A stretch of 64,000 nt of DNA from Flavobacterium frigoritolerans. Its GTDB lineage: Bacteria; Bacteroidota; Bacteroidia; Flavobacteriales; Flavobacteriaceae. The stretch is taken from assembly GCF_025847275.1 (NCBI RefSeq), contig NZ_JAOZEV010000006.1, positions 224,368-288,367 of the forward strand, given 5' to 3'. The position numbers and the translations under genes are program-made. Positions 41,728 to 53,200 of the stretch are shown here, in pieces. Below the pieces are notes generated by a model. The model did not search any database, had not been told where the DNA came from, and saw only the letters and a program-made list of their open reading frames with translations. Numbering within the stretch: position 1 is the first letter of the stretch; each line of letters opens with the position of its first letter.

Positions 41728-42315
41728 TTATTTAAAGAAATATAAAAATAAAAATAAATAGACCCACAAGAAATCAAGAAAGTGCCAGTACATTGCACCT
41801 AGTTCTATTCCAAGAGTTTGAGTCGAATTGTATTTCTGTTTAAAATGATTATAAATAATAACTAAAAGAGAAATGATCCCTCCAGCTAAGTGAAATAAGT
41901 GTGTAACTGTTACAACATACAAGAAAGTTGTTGTTATTGTACTCTCTGCTCCTGTAAAATAGTACCCATCTGCCACGATTTGTCCAAATCCCACAAACTG
42001 TAAAACTACAAACAAGATCCCTAATGCTAAAGTAGTCAAAAGTAAGTTAGTTGTTGCTTTTCTGTTGTCTTTTTGCATTGCTTTTTTAGCTAAATGAAAA
42101 GTAACACTACAACCTATAATTACCAAAGTACTATAAAAAAACGCCGGTGGTAATTGAAAATCCTTCAACCAGTCGGTTCTTGACTTACTTACCACAAAAG
42201 CACTTGTAAGTCCTGCAAACATCATGGTCATACTAACCATTGCGAACAATAAAATTAATTTAGATGACTTAGCGCTCCTTGCTCTATTTTCATCTGCTGT
42301 CATTGTCATTTCCAT
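41728..42315 (-). CDS. Cytochrome c oxidase subunit III family protein, short form
   Basis: 195 residues with five membrane helices, beginning after ARSAKSSKLILLFAMVSMTMMFAGLTSAFVV and ending with GAMYWHFLDFLWVYLFLFLYFF, the C-terminal signature of subunit III. It is adjacent to a longer subunit III homologue, which is the usual arrangement in Flavobacteriia. The stop of ctaB is 2 bp from its start, so they are co-transcribed. Confidence 0.92.
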   Translation of the reverse strand: MEMTMTADENRARSAKSSKLILLFAMVSMTMMFAGLTSAFVVSKSRTDWLKDFQLPPAFFYSTLVIIGCSVTFHLAKKAMQKDNRKATTNLLLTTLALGILFVVLQFVGFGQIVADGYYFTGAESTITTTFLYVVTVTHLFHLAGGIISLLVIIYNHFKQKYNSTQTLGIELGAMYWHFLDFLWVYLFLFLYFFK

Positions 42316-42317
42316 AA

Positions 42318-43220
42318 CTATCTTAAAAATTTATCAAATATATAAATCAACTGCAACAAGGTAATATAAGAAACACTTACCAACATTAATGTTCTTGCCG
42401 CCTTAGCTGTTCTTAACTTATACAAACGAACTGCATAAATCAACATCCAAATCCCTAACAAAAACACTAAAACCGCTGCTATTGGTGTAATAAACAATTT
42501 ACCTGTATAACCTAAAGCTGGCAATAGTGACGCCACTATAAGCCATACTGTGTACAAAATAACCTGTAACGCAGTTCCTTTATCTTTTTTCCCTGTAGGA
42601 AGCATAAAAAACCCTGCTTTTTCATAATCCTCATACAAGAACCAACCAATTGCCCAAAAATGAGGAAACTGCCAGAAAAACTGAATTAAAAAAAGTGTTC
42701 CTGCTTCTATACCAAAATCTCCTGTAGCAGCTACCCATCCTAACATAAATGGTATTGCTCCTGGAAAAGCTCCAACAAAAACTGATAATGATGTTACCGT
42801 CTTTAATGGTGTATAAACACTAGTATATAAAAATATAGAGATCGCTCCAAACATTGCTGTTTTTGGATTGATCGCATAGAGTAAAGTTAATCCGATAATT
42901 GTAAGCAAACTTGCAACAAACAAAGCCACTTTTTGTGACATTCTCCCAGAAGGAACTGGTCGATTCTTTGTTCTATCCATCAAAGCATCCAAATCTTTCT
43001 CGATAACCTGATTAAAAGCATTTGAAGCTCCTACCATACAATATCCTCCAATTGCTAAAATTAGAAGTACCGACCATTGAAAAGGATGTTTATCATCAAA
43101 CCCAAGTAAATAACCTGCTATTGAAGAAAACAAAACACTTACAGCGAGTCTTGCTTTTGTGATTTCTTTGAAATCATTAAAAATAGATTTGAGCGAAAGT
43201 GTATTTTGTGTTGCGTCCAA
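42318..43220 (-). CDS. ctaB: Heme o synthase (protoheme IX farnesyltransferase)
   Basis: Attaches a farnesyl group to heme b, giving heme o, precursor of heme a for the oxidase. 300 residues from a TTG at 43220, which gives the family start DATQNTLSLKSIFNDFKEITKARLAV. A TTG at 43256 adds 12 residues but falls in a -7 box, so it is less likely. UbiA-type motif NQVIEKDLDALMDRTKNRPVPSG carries the metal-binding Asp residues; about eight or nine membrane helices. First gene of the oxidase operon. Confidence 0.95.
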   Translation of the reverse strand: MDATQNTLSLKSIFNDFKEITKARLAVSVLFSSIAGYLLGFDDKHPFQWSVLLILAIGGYCMVGASNAFNQVIEKDLDALMDRTKNRPVPSGRMSQKVALFVASLLTIIGLTLLYAINPKTAMFGAISIFLYTSVYTPLKTVTSLSVFVGAFPGAIPFMLGWVAATGDFGIEAGTLFLIQFFWQFPHFWAIGWFLYEDYEKAGFFMLPTGKKDKGTALQVILYTVWLIVASLLPALGYTGKLFITPIAAVLVFLLGIWMLIYAVRLYKLRTAKAARTLMLVSVSYITLLQLIYIFDKFLR

Positions 43221-43253
43221 TGCGTTGATGTTTTTGTTTTTCCAAAACTGGTG

Positions 43254-43261
43254 CAAATGTA
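43254..43261 (-). promoter_or_regulatory. -7 box of the ctaB-cox operon
   Basis: On the minus strand TACATTTG (43261-43254) matches TAnnTTTG. Transcription from it would begin near 43247, supporting the TTG at 43220 as start codon. Confidence 0.4.
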
Positions 43262-43377
43262 CAAATTAGATTGCAGAATTCAGGATGATAAAATTACATT
43301 TTTTCAAATGAAGCATCCAAATACACCACAATTTCACCATAAAAGCGAATCATTTGCAAAAAATCTTACTAAATATT

Positions 43378-45501
43378 CTAATAATCAAAATACCAATTAA
43401 AGACATCTGCTCTTAATCCGAAAGTAAACCATGTTGTGCTTTGCTTAAAAGTAGCCTCAGTATCTTTAGTAGGATCAAAACTTCTGTAAATCAAGCTTCC
43501 AAATAATTTTAAATTTGTTGCTGGGTTTACCAAATATCCAGCCTGTATATCTGTAATAAAAACTGCTGTTTTATTTCCCTGTCCAACTTTTACCCCTTTA
43601 TTGTAAGGTCTTTTGCTATCATAACTTTTATAAATATTCGATCCATAATTAAATGAATCCTCTGTCGTATCAAAATCTAAACCTCTTGTACCTGTAGTGA
43701 TTTTTGCATCTGCAAAATACCTTCCTTTATGATATCGTGCTATTGCAATAAGCTCACTAAAATTACCGCCCCATTGATGTCCAATACTCTGATTATTATG
43801 TCCGTAATTTGTAATAACCGCACTATGTGAATATACATATGGACGCACATGGTTATACTCTAACTGTACTAATAAATTTGGAATTTTAAAAGCATCATAA
43901 TATTTAACTCCTAACTGATATCCGAATTTATTCTTCCAGCTTTTTTCTCCGCTTTTCATATCACTAACTGAGAATTCATCTAAAAGAAATTGTCCGTATA
44001 AATTTATTTGATCATTCCATTTGTATTTTGCCGTTAAACCTAATAAAGCATTACCGCTTTTGGATGAGGAAGCAAATTCTACTGATCTATAAAAAATGAT
44101 CGGATTAGCAAAAGCCATATCAAATCCTCTGTCGTTACTATTGGTCCAAATTACAGATTCGAAAAAACCTAAATTTAATCTATTTGTAACATTCAAACTT
44201 AAGTAATGGTTTGCCATGAATTTACTGGCATAAGTTTTATCAACTGTTGCATCTTGTCGAATATCTTTAAGAAACATATAGGTATTAGTATACTTTATCT
44301 TCCAAAAGGTTGTATTCATTTTAAAATACGGATACGGACTTGCTCCATCACTTTCTAGTAAAGAACGATATCCATCTCCTATAAAATTTCTTCCATAACC
44401 CAATTGAAAATTAAAAATCTTACTTGGTGTGTATGTCAAATTTGCTTCGGCTGAAGGAAAATCGAAACCGTTTGTTTTAAATTCCTTTCCTATTCCAATT
44501 CCCGGAACTACCCCTGGATTTCCTCCCGAAGGCTTTATTGATCGTGCATAACTATTGTAATAATCTGCAAATCTTCCCTGACTCTCAAAAACAGTTGTTG
44601 TAAAATTAAGTTGCTTACCCAGTCCTCCTCTAAAATTAAGAGCTCGTGTATTTACGTAAGTATAAGAAACATCACTTTTTGTATCCTTACCAACTTGTAA
44701 ATCCATAATCGCATTTAATGTAAACCAATACCCTTCTCCTTCGATTTCGACTAAACTTTCATTCCAAAGCTTACGTCCCAACCAACTAGAAACATTCTTT
44801 TTAAGCGATTCATTCACCGCTTTAAGGTTATAATATTTTGAAACTTCTGCATACGTATATGGCTTTGAGCCAGTATGGTTGTTACTTCCCACTCTATTCA
44901 TCGCTCCATCAAATTGAGCGTAATAACTATGTGAAAACGGGATATTTAAATGACTTTCGAATTCTGGATTTGTATATTTCTTGTAAACAATACTATCCAA
45001 TTCCGTTAATGGCTTAGTCGCTGGTTTAATAATTTTAGCCGCAGCTATGGCTTCTTCTGAAATTTGTCCTGCCGTTTTTAGCGGTATATTAATTATGATT
45101 GTATATTTAGAATAGGTAGGCTTACCATCATAAGTAGACGGTTTAATCTTTGGAAATGCTGCAAAAACACGTTTTGTTTCCTGAACTAATTCTTCATTAT
45201 TTGCATTAACATATATTACCTTAAACTCTCCTGTTTTATCAACCTCAAAAAGCACTTTAACATCTCCTTTATAATTATCCTGCTTTAAAGCTGATGGCAC
45301 TTGAAAATTATTAAATACAAAATCCTGAACCTTGTTATAAAAACAACTTTCTAAAGCCTTCGATTTTAAATTTTCACATGTTGGGAAAATTGGAAATTCT
45401 TCGGAAGTAAAACTAGAATTAACGGCTAAATTATTCCCTTCCTGAGAAAAAGCTAGTAAGGAGTTCAATGTTATAAGAAAAGTTAAGAAACCTTTATTCA
45501 T
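43378..45501 (-). CDS. remB: Gliding motility outer-membrane protein RemB-like
   Basis: 707 residues from the ATG at 45501. A signal peptide (about 1-20, FLTFLITLNSLLAFSQ) precedes a TonB C-terminal-like domain (about 70-145, KGDVKVLFEVDKTGEFKVIYV to YSKYTIIINIPL), then a long part rich in beta strands and Gly/Tyr, with WYFDY at the C-terminus, fitting an outer-membrane barrel. I assign RemB from remembered synteny with deoC, vanZ, gcvH and sprA in Flavobacterium johnsoniae, where RemB affects gliding. The direct sequence match was not checked. It lies 19 bp after deoC. Confidence 0.75.
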   Translation of the reverse strand: MNKGFLTFLITLNSLLAFSQEGNNLAVNSSFTSEEFPIFPTCENLKSKALESCFYNKVQDFVFNNFQVPSALKQDNYKGDVKVLFEVDKTGEFKVIYVNANNEELVQETKRVFAAFPKIKPSTYDGKPTYSKYTIIINIPLKTAGQISEEAIAAAKIIKPATKPLTELDSIVYKKYTNPEFESHLNIPFSHSYYAQFDGAMNRVGSNNHTGSKPYTYAEVSKYYNLKAVNESLKKNVSSWLGRKLWNESLVEIEGEGYWFTLNAIMDLQVGKDTKSDVSYTYVNTRALNFRGGLGKQLNFTTTVFESQGRFADYYNSYARSIKPSGGNPGVVPGIGIGKEFKTNGFDFPSAEANLTYTPSKIFNFQLGYGRNFIGDGYRSLLESDGASPYPYFKMNTTFWKIKYTNTYMFLKDIRQDATVDKTYASKFMANHYLSLNVTNRLNLGFFESVIWTNSNDRGFDMAFANPIIFYRSVEFASSSKSGNALLGLTAKYKWNDQINLYGQFLLDEFSVSDMKSGEKSWKNKFGYQLGVKYYDAFKIPNLLVQLEYNHVRPYVYSHSAVITNYGHNNQSIGHQWGGNFSELIAIARYHKGRYFADAKITTGTRGLDFDTTEDSFNYGSNIYKSYDSKRPYNKGVKVGQGNKTAVFITDIQAGYLVNPATNLKLFGSLIYRSFDPTKDTEATFKQSTTWFTFGLRADVFNWYFDY

Positions 45502-45520
45502 ATAGTTTTGGTTGTGAATT

Positions 45521-46270
45521 TTAATATTGGTTTTGCGAAATTTCTCCGTTTGCAATTGCTCTAGCATTTGAAGTCCCTATGCGCTTCACTCCAAGATTAA
45601 TCATTTCAACAGCCTCTTCATAAGTTCTTACTCCACCTGCTGCTTTTATAGGTAATGGCGAAGCGTTTTCAAGCATCATAATAATTGATGGAACTGTTGC
45701 TCCATTGGGTAAGTTGTTTTCTGTTTTATAAAAACCTGTAGATGACTTTACAAAAACAGAAGAATATTCATTCTCCTCAAAATTCTGAATGACTATATTT
45801 TTTATTAGTGCTGATAATTGTATAATTTCTTTATCATTAAGCGCAGCAACTTCTATAATCCACTTTACAACTTTACCATTAGTCAATCCTAATAGTGTAC
45901 ACTGCAAGATTTCATTTTTAACTAAATCAATTTCTCCATTTTTAAAGGCTTCATAATTACACACAAAATCCAGCTCATTTGCCCCATCTTGTATTGCTAT
46001 ATTTGCCTCCGCAATCTTTTCTTCTAAACTTGATTTACCTTCTGGAAAGTCAATTACTGTCCCTATCAAAAGATTCGATTTAGCATTCGAAATCATTTCT
46101 TTGGCTAAACTTACTTTATCTGGACGAATCATTATCAATTTGAATTGCTCTACTATAGCTTCTTCAATCATATCCTTAACTATCTGTGTATTTTCTGCTT
46201 CACTTAAATTTGCCTGCTCTGCAGTTTTTAAATATGTCGAGTCTAAGTATTGTTTAATATTCATAGCCAT
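45521..46270 (-). CDS. deoC: Deoxyribose-phosphate aldolase
   Basis: Cleaves 2-deoxyribose 5-phosphate to glyceraldehyde 3-phosphate and acetaldehyde. 249 residues, TIM-barrel. The Schiff-base lysine is in VFVKSSTGF (Lys175), with Lys209 in PIKAAGGVRTY and the acid Asp101 in ANELDFVCN. IGTVIDFPEG is also conserved. The usual cysteine-containing strand reads LIMIRPDKV here. The ATG at 46264, two codons in, is equally plausible. It is followed by remB 19 bp downstream, which is surprising for a nucleoside-catabolic gene. Confidence 0.94.
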   Translation of the reverse strand: MAMNIKQYLDSTYLKTAEQANLSEAENTQIVKDMIEEAIVEQFKLIMIRPDKVSLAKEMISNAKSNLLIGTVIDFPEGKSSLEEKIAEANIAIQDGANELDFVCNYEAFKNGEIDLVKNEILQCTLLGLTNGKVVKWIIEVAALNDKEIIQLSALIKNIVIQNFEENEYSSVFVKSSTGFYKTENNLPNGATVPSIIMMLENASPLPIKAAGGVRTYEEAVEMINLGVKRIGTSNARAIANGEISQNQY

Positions 46271-46300
46271 AATAAATTGATTGTATTAAATCCTAATTGA

Positions 46301-46308
46301 CAAAAATA
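46301..46308 (-). promoter_or_regulatory. -7 box of the deoC-remB unit
   Basis: On the minus strand TATTTTTG (46308-46301) matches TAnnTTTG, about 30 bp before the deoC ATG. No TTG at the right distance. Confidence 0.35.
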
Positions 46309-46407
46309 CATTTTATATTGGGATAAGTCTGGAATTAAGGGCTACTTTTATCTAGCTTATTCATAACAAAATTTTTACTGCAAAAGCACATCCTATAAAT
46401 TCCCAAA

Positions 46408-46433
46408 AACAAAAAATCCCACCGAAGTGGGAT
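46408..46433 (-). terminator. Intrinsic terminator of the sprA-gcvH-vanZ unit
   Basis: ATCCCAC and GTGGGAT form a stem closed by a UUCG tetraloop on the minus strand, followed by a U run. It ends 3 bp after the vanZ stop. Confidence 0.85.
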
Positions 46434-46436
46434 TCT

Positions 46437-46823
46437 TTAATTTACTATTTTAGTGATTAGCCTATTAAATAAGAGCACAGCAATTATTGCTGATGTTGCC
46501 CCTAGTGAATTGGCTAAAAAATCCATCATGTCTGCACTTCTTGTCAAAGTGTATTCACTTTGTAAAAGTTCGATTGTAATTCCAAAAAAGGTTGAAAAAA
46601 CAAAAGAAAGTAATAGTGGTCTAAAATCATCCGCGTTCTTAAATTGTTTTTTAAAATATAAAAACCACAGAAAGGTAAAACCAAAATAAAAACAAAAATG
46701 AACTAATTTATCTATGTTTGGTATAGTTACAACTGGTATATTACTTGATTCAGTTAAACAGAGAAAAATAATAACCCCTGTCCACAATAAAGCCAAACAT
46801 AAAAAAAATATTTTTTTAAGCAC
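46437..46823 (-). CDS. VanZ family membrane protein
   Basis: 128 residues, about four membrane helices (about 5-25, 38-55, 68-88 and 105-125), with the VanZ-like [21 protein letters not shown] and [30 protein letters not shown]. VanZ-domain proteins are often of unknown role; some affect glycopeptide sensitivity. It starts at a GTG that overlaps the last 8 bp of gcvH, so translation is coupled. A terminator follows. Confidence 0.88.
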   Translation of the reverse strand: MLKKIFFLCLALLWTGVIIFLCLTESSNIPVVTIPNIDKLVHFCFYFGFTFLWFLYFKKQFKNADDFRPLLLSFVFSTFFGITIELLQSEYTLTRSADMMDFLANSLGATSAIIAVLLFNRLITKIVN

Positions 46824-47196
46824 CGATTAATTCTTTATAAGCTTCATCAGATAATAAAGAATCTAATTCTGATGTATTTGATATTTTAATTTTAATCATC
46901 CATCCAGCACCATAAGGATCTGAATTTACTGTTTCTGGAGCGCTTTCTAAACTATCATTAAAAGCAATAATCTCTCCAGACAAAGGCAAGAATAAATCTG
47001 AAACTGTTTTTACTGCTTCAACTGTTCCAAAAACCTCATCTTTATCAAGTGTTTGATCTAAAGTCTCTACTTCAACATAAACGATATCTCCTAATTCTTT
47101 TTGTGCAAAATGAGTAATTCCTACTGTTGCAACATCACCTTCAATGCTAACCCATTCGTGATCTTTTGTGTACTTTAAATTTGTTGGTATATTCAT
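46816..47196 (-). CDS. gcvH: Glycine cleavage system H protein
   Basis: Lipoyl carrier of the glycine cleavage complex. 126 residues. The lipoylated lysine is Lys63 in [21 protein letters not shown]; the N-terminal [21 protein letters not shown] is typical. Normal length. It is downstream of sprA (87 bp) and overlaps vanZ. No other gcv genes are near. Confidence 0.97.
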   Translation of the reverse strand: MNIPTNLKYTKDHEWVSIEGDVATVGITHFAQKELGDIVYVEVETLDQTLDKDEVFGTVEAVKTVSDLFLPLSGEIIAFNDSLESAPETVNSDPYGAGWMIKIKISNTSELDSLLSDEAYKELIGA

Positions 47197-47238
47197 AATA
47201 AATACTTATTGATAATTGATAATTTAATTTTAATAGGG

Positions 47239-47246
47239 CAAATGTA
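47239..47246 (-). promoter_or_regulatory. -7 box of gcvH
   Basis: On the minus strand TACATTTG (47246-47239) matches TAnnTTTG; the start would be about 35 nt before the ATG at 47196. No TTG at standard distance. It may give gcvH its own promoter in addition to read-through from sprA. Confidence 0.35.
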
Positions 47247-47283
47247 ATAATCTTCTAATCAAATTCTCTTTAGAATCTGTAAT

Positions 47284-50200
47284 TTAATTTCCAAAATTAT
47301 ATCGAATGGTAAATCCTGATCGAATATTCGTTAGAGGATATAAAGTCGAAATAACTGCTTTAGAAAATGAATGATCATAATAAAAGATTGCTGTTAGGTT
47401 TTTACTAAATGAATAGTCGGCTGTGATTTTTACTGACCAAATGTTTTGTCCAGCAGCCAATTGATTGTTATCATAATCTAAATAACGAACCATTGTTTGA
47501 TTATTTCGATATGACAAATCTCCTTTTATGTTGATATCACTTTTTATAATTCCTGTAGGGCTATCTGCTAATGTTGATGAAAAAATCACATCTTTAATAC
47601 GGTATCCAAGACCTATGATATATTCCATTCCTTTTACTTCTGTCAATAAATTATTATCAAAACTCATTGATAATGCTCTATCCTTTTTAATTTCCGTAAG
47701 TACTTTCAAAGAACTCTTTAGCTCAAAATCCATTCTGATAAGCGGACTAAATTGTTCCACTAAATTCACATTAGACATGATTGTCGCATTATAAAAATTA
47801 TCACTATCTGGATCAACTCCTCCTGGATTTTGGTCATATTTAAAATTAGAACGATACTGGTTAATTGTATAAGACGCTCTATAGTTATGCTGCAATGAGA
47901 AACGTTTGAAATTTTCTTTAAAGTATCTATAACGCATCAATCCATTGTACTTTATACTCCAGTTTGGAAGCGGAAAATTTCTAAAAATACCTGTCGAACT
48001 ACTTGAAGCATTGCCTCCCGAATAAGCCGCCAAAAACGAAGGTAGTAATACTGCCTGATTACTTTTTGTATATCCTATAGGAAACCCTTCATTTGATATA
48101 TAAATATCTCTCTGACCATATTTAGGATCTGTTGGGTTGGTCGGAATAGGATTTGCAGCATCACCATAACGAGGAATATCACTTCCATAATGACTTTCTG
48201 CCAAACGATTTGCAATTACCAAACGATTGGATCTAAAATCATCAAACGCAGATGAGAAATTTTCATCACTTGTAGAAAATGCTGTTTTTATCAAAATAGT
48301 CGAAATAGAAAACATTCCGTAATTGTATGGTGATCTCGCATGATACAATCCTGTTGCATCAACATCATATTGCTCTGAGAAATTAGCCGAATAAGAACGA
48401 TCTAAATTCAAATCTATTTTTAAATCTGGTAACAGATCTATATTAGCTGTCGCTTTAAGCATCTTGTTTGTTACCTGCGAAAAGTTCTGGTTGAAATCTT
48501 GATAATTGGTTAACCAGCCATTTTTAGCTGCCTCATAACGTACGTCATCCTGACTTCCGAAAATAAACCCTAATGATGGTCGAGATGAACCTAAAAATCC
48601 AACACTTGGAGTATATCCAGGTAAAACTGTTCCGCTATTTACGGTATAATTAACCTGAATATTTTTTATGCTTGTTAACACTCCTATTAAACCATCTTGG
48701 AATGCACTATTTTTTACCAATGCTTGATTTGTATTTACTACTTTCTCACCTGGTTTTGGCACAGTAGGTTTTGCTTTAGGAGTTTTAGCACCTCCTTTTG
48801 TAAGTCCCAAATACTTATAAAGCGTATTCATATTCATTGCCGCAGTAAATGTATTCGAATTTGCATTTTGAACTGTATTCCCCAAATCATACATATTCCC
48901 TTTATCATCTTCATACCTTGATAATGCCTCTGATGTACGCTGCCAGCTATAATCTCCTGTATAAGTATAATTTGCTTTTAAAAACCCTAATACTGGTATT
49001 TTATATAACGGAATTTCATAATTTAAAATCAATTGTTGCATATGCTGATTTGGCGTACCAATATCCCAATAACTATCCCAAATACTAAAGCTATCAATTG
49101 GTTCGTTATCAGCATTCATATAATTTTTAACAATATTATTAGATGATGCTGTATAGTTTATTTTTAATGATTTCGTAAGATTAAAATTAAATCCATACTG
49201 ATAATTAAATGCAAAATTTCTTCTATACATCGGGTCTAATCCAATACCTTCAACATTCTCAACTTGTCTAAACTCCTGACGGTTGTATTGTCTTATAATA
49301 TTAGTATTAAATGTTATGTTTGATGGCAAATAATTAAAATTAAAATCACTTAACATTTTCCAATAGTCACTTTTCTTGAAATATTTACTTTTCTTAAATG
49401 GCTCAACTGCTTTTGGCTGAAAGCTGTATGCATAATTTACAGTTGTGCTCGATTGCTTATCTTCATAACTTCTTATCTCATAATCGTGACGTTCTACTTC
49501 ATTATATGATTGTGAAAATGTAAAATTTTCAGGATCATAAATATGTTGTTTTTGTTCAGGTGCTCTATCTTTTCTAACTCCAATAAAATTGATACTTCTA
49601 CGCTTTGTATAATCAATAGCACGGTTTCTTATATTCTCTTTTTCTGCAGAATTTGTAGTTATATCCAGTAACTGTTTAAGTTTAATATCTTCGTTAAACG
49701 GGTCATATTCTGGAGTAATTATCTCTTCTCCTACTGCATAATTAAAAGGTAAATTAATCCCCCATTTTGGCGGTAATAACTTTCCTAAATTTAAATTAGT
49801 TACAATATTATATTGTTGTATATCTTCTCTACTTCTTTCATTTGGCCCTTGCTCTAGAGAACCAAATCCTATTGTACTTTTTCTACCTGTTGCAGAAACT
49901 GTAGCAAAATCAGCAAAATTAGTATCAAGGTTCAGCACTGCCGCCATCCCTCCTTTATTATCCATTTCGGCTAGACGTAATTCATTAAACCAAACTTCTC
50001 CTTTAACATCTTGGTGCGTTTCTAAGTTTTTAACACCTATCATTAAATTCCTAACTAACCCAAAATTCGGATTTCCTTTTATTCCTAATCGCAATTTATT
50101 ATCTCCATCTCCACCTGAATTGGCTAGATCATCATCTGGATAATATATTCCATCTAGCGGCAGTGTATTTGGATCAATTTTCATTGCCTTAATTTTCATC

Positions 50201-53200
50201 TGTGTCAATAATTCAAGAGCCAAATCAATATTATTTTCTTCTGGCCAAACAACTTCTGGACTTAAAGGCGAACAATCTTGTCCTGTCATTGAGGTTGGAA
50301 TTGTTACTTTTAAAGGTATTTCAATTTGATAGAAATTCTGAGTAAAGTCATTTCCAAAACGAATAAAACCTACCATTTGTCCATCTCTCAAAACTACTTC
50401 ATCTGGTAATGATTCTGCATGTAAAAACATTTTCAATCTGTTGTATTGACGCATATCAACACTTACATTTTTAAATACTGCTCTGGAATCTTTTGGCTGT
50501 AAACCATTTCCTGAAACTCGTAATGCCAATGCCTGCTCATTTTGATTGATAATCGTATTATTATTATACAATTGCTCTCGTGCTACTTCTGGAGGTGACA
50601 CATAATTTATTGGACATCTAGTACTATTCTCTTCAATATTTACTGCCGAAACATCAAAATTTGTATTATCATCTTCTACATTAACATCTGCAGGATCCAA
50701 TGTACTTGTATATCTTCTCCACTCTCCTCTCACTAAATCTAATGCTCCAAAACGAACTGTAACGTTGCTTCCAAACCCTGTCATGAACATTCTCATAAAA
50801 CGAATTGATCTGAAATCAGATATATTACCAACAGTATTTTGAGGTTGTGAAACTGGAATCTTAAACTGAATCCATCTGGCATCAGTAACCGAACCATTTG
50901 CCATTGTTACCTGGGTATTTTTTATATCTGTAATATAATTTTGCCCTACGGTCATATTTGGCTTAATATCAACACCATACTCATAATAGGCATTGATTGT
51001 ATTCATGGTGTTGTCTCTATTAATATCTTCAACGTCTGGAAGTGTTGTTGAAGCTCTATTAGCATCATTTATGTCTACTGCTGAGTTTCCTTCTACTCCG
51101 TTATAATTTTTATAACGATCCAGAACTCCACCTGTAGTATTTAAATAATATCTATAATCATCTGCTGCTGGATCTGCCTCTGAGGCAAAATTATTATAAA
51201 TTGATCCTTCTTTGGCATTTGGCAAACCATCTAAACCTACATCTTGATTTGCTCTATTTGAGCTGTTATTATCAAATGCATAAATTAAAGATTGTGATGC
51301 TGGAACATCTCCCCATAAAGGCTGAGGCTTCACTAATATTTGATTTGGTCCTAAACCATTTTCATATTGCTTTCTACCATCTTTCAAAATATCTTCTGAA
51401 ATTTCTCCTAAGTTAAAATAAACCTTACCTGTATTAGTTTGATCTGTTTGTCCTGCACCTACAAATGGATCTAATACCCAAAACTGGATGTACTCAACAT
51501 TTCCTTGTTCAAAATCAGTTGAACTTAAAGCACGCATTATCCCTCCAAAATTATCTTTTGGACTCGTTGCATAATTTAAATTATTGTTATAAGGTCCTCT
51601 TTCTGATGGATAGTATGTTAAATCTAATGTATTTACCACTTGTGATTGTCCTTGGGCAATATCAGTTAGTGGATACAATTCTTCACTGTAAATTCTACGG
51701 GTTGAGTTCAACGATAAATCATCATTAGTAATTCCAGATGGTTTCGAAGCATAAAAAATTGGATCGATTGTATACCATGATAATTTTGCTCTTTTAAAAC
51801 CGTAGCTTAAATCATTATTTTGTGCATTAAAATTATAGGTACTTAATGCATTATTATCCGGTGTTGATGCCAAACTCCAAGCATATGCCGAGCGCATATC
51901 TATTGTTGATTGTGATCCTTCGAAATCATCTACATAAATAGTTGACTCTCCTTCAAAATTGTCTGCTTTTGGAGTTCCCGGTTTTAAGAAAGCAACTTCT
52001 CCTCTTATCGAAAGATTAGATGGAACATCGGTATCCATAAATGGCAATTTATTTACCAATCGGGTAAAGAAAGGAACTTCTGTAGAGAAATTTGTATTGA
52101 ACCCATAAATCATATTATTTACAGATTCCTGTCCGTAACTTGATTTTTGTGTAAATGGCTTCTCTGTCATTTGTAAAAAAGTACCTCCAACAGTAAAATT
52201 CTCTGAAATTTTATGTTGTACATCTATTCCCATAAATCTTCGGGTTTGTTGCCCGAAAATAGAATTATTCTCTAACGAAATTTCGATTGGTGTATTTGAT
52301 GCCTGAAGTGAAGGGTCCAAAATCTGAACTCTTCCTAATTGATAATTTACACTATAATCAATTCCTTCGACTAATACACGGCCTGCTGCAGTAACAACAA
52401 CTGATCCTTGAGGAACATTAAAAGCTCCGATAGGAATTCCGTCACCTCCTGTAGATTTATATTTACCTCTTAATAAGAATTTATTTTTATCACTATCCTG
52501 TAAAGCTCCCGATTGTGTATTCGCATACATATTACGGAATACATATTTACTCTGATTCGGGTTATATGTACTTGTATTACGATAGTCTTCTCCTGCGCTA
52601 TTTGATAGTTTTGAGAATAATAGTTCCCCAAAAGGTTCTTTGGTTGTAAATATGATTCTACCATTTTGCACATCCATTGTCAATCCTGGTAAGAAATCAA
52701 AAAAACCATCACCTCCAGCTTGCGGGTCGTTATTATAATTTAATTTATCCAGATTAAACACTTTTAGCAAAGGTGTATCTTCTACCTTGTTGCCTGGAGT
52801 AGGATTTGAAGGAAATGGTGTTCCTGATACTGGCGTAATATAGTTTATAGGAGATGGATCTGTATATAATATATTAAATCTAAAATCTTCTTGTTTTATT
52901 TGATATGCCCCAGGGATTTGATAGATATTTTTCATCATCAAATTCCAAACTGGATTTTTGACATTGGTCAAATTACTTTTTAGCATTTTCAAAATCAAAC
53001 TCTGCGTTATGATTACTTGGTCTGAAGGATTGTTTCCTGTTACAATTGTACCATCCACACCATCGTTTCCAAATTCTCCAACTTGGTATACCTGATCCCC
53101 CATTGTATATTCATAGGCTACCGCCAAAACTTCATCATTTGCTAATCGTTGTTGCAACGAAACATATCCTAATTGTGGGTTAAAAGTATATTCATTTGAA

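Noticed and set aside
43221..43256. TTG start at 43256 for ctaB
   Set aside because: It overlaps the -7 box TACATTTG; the TTG at 43220 gives the usual N-terminus.
47528..52673. Several short frames within sprA, mostly on the plus strand
   Set aside because: sprA is long and AT-rich, so such frames arise by chance; none has a recognisable domain or a signal.
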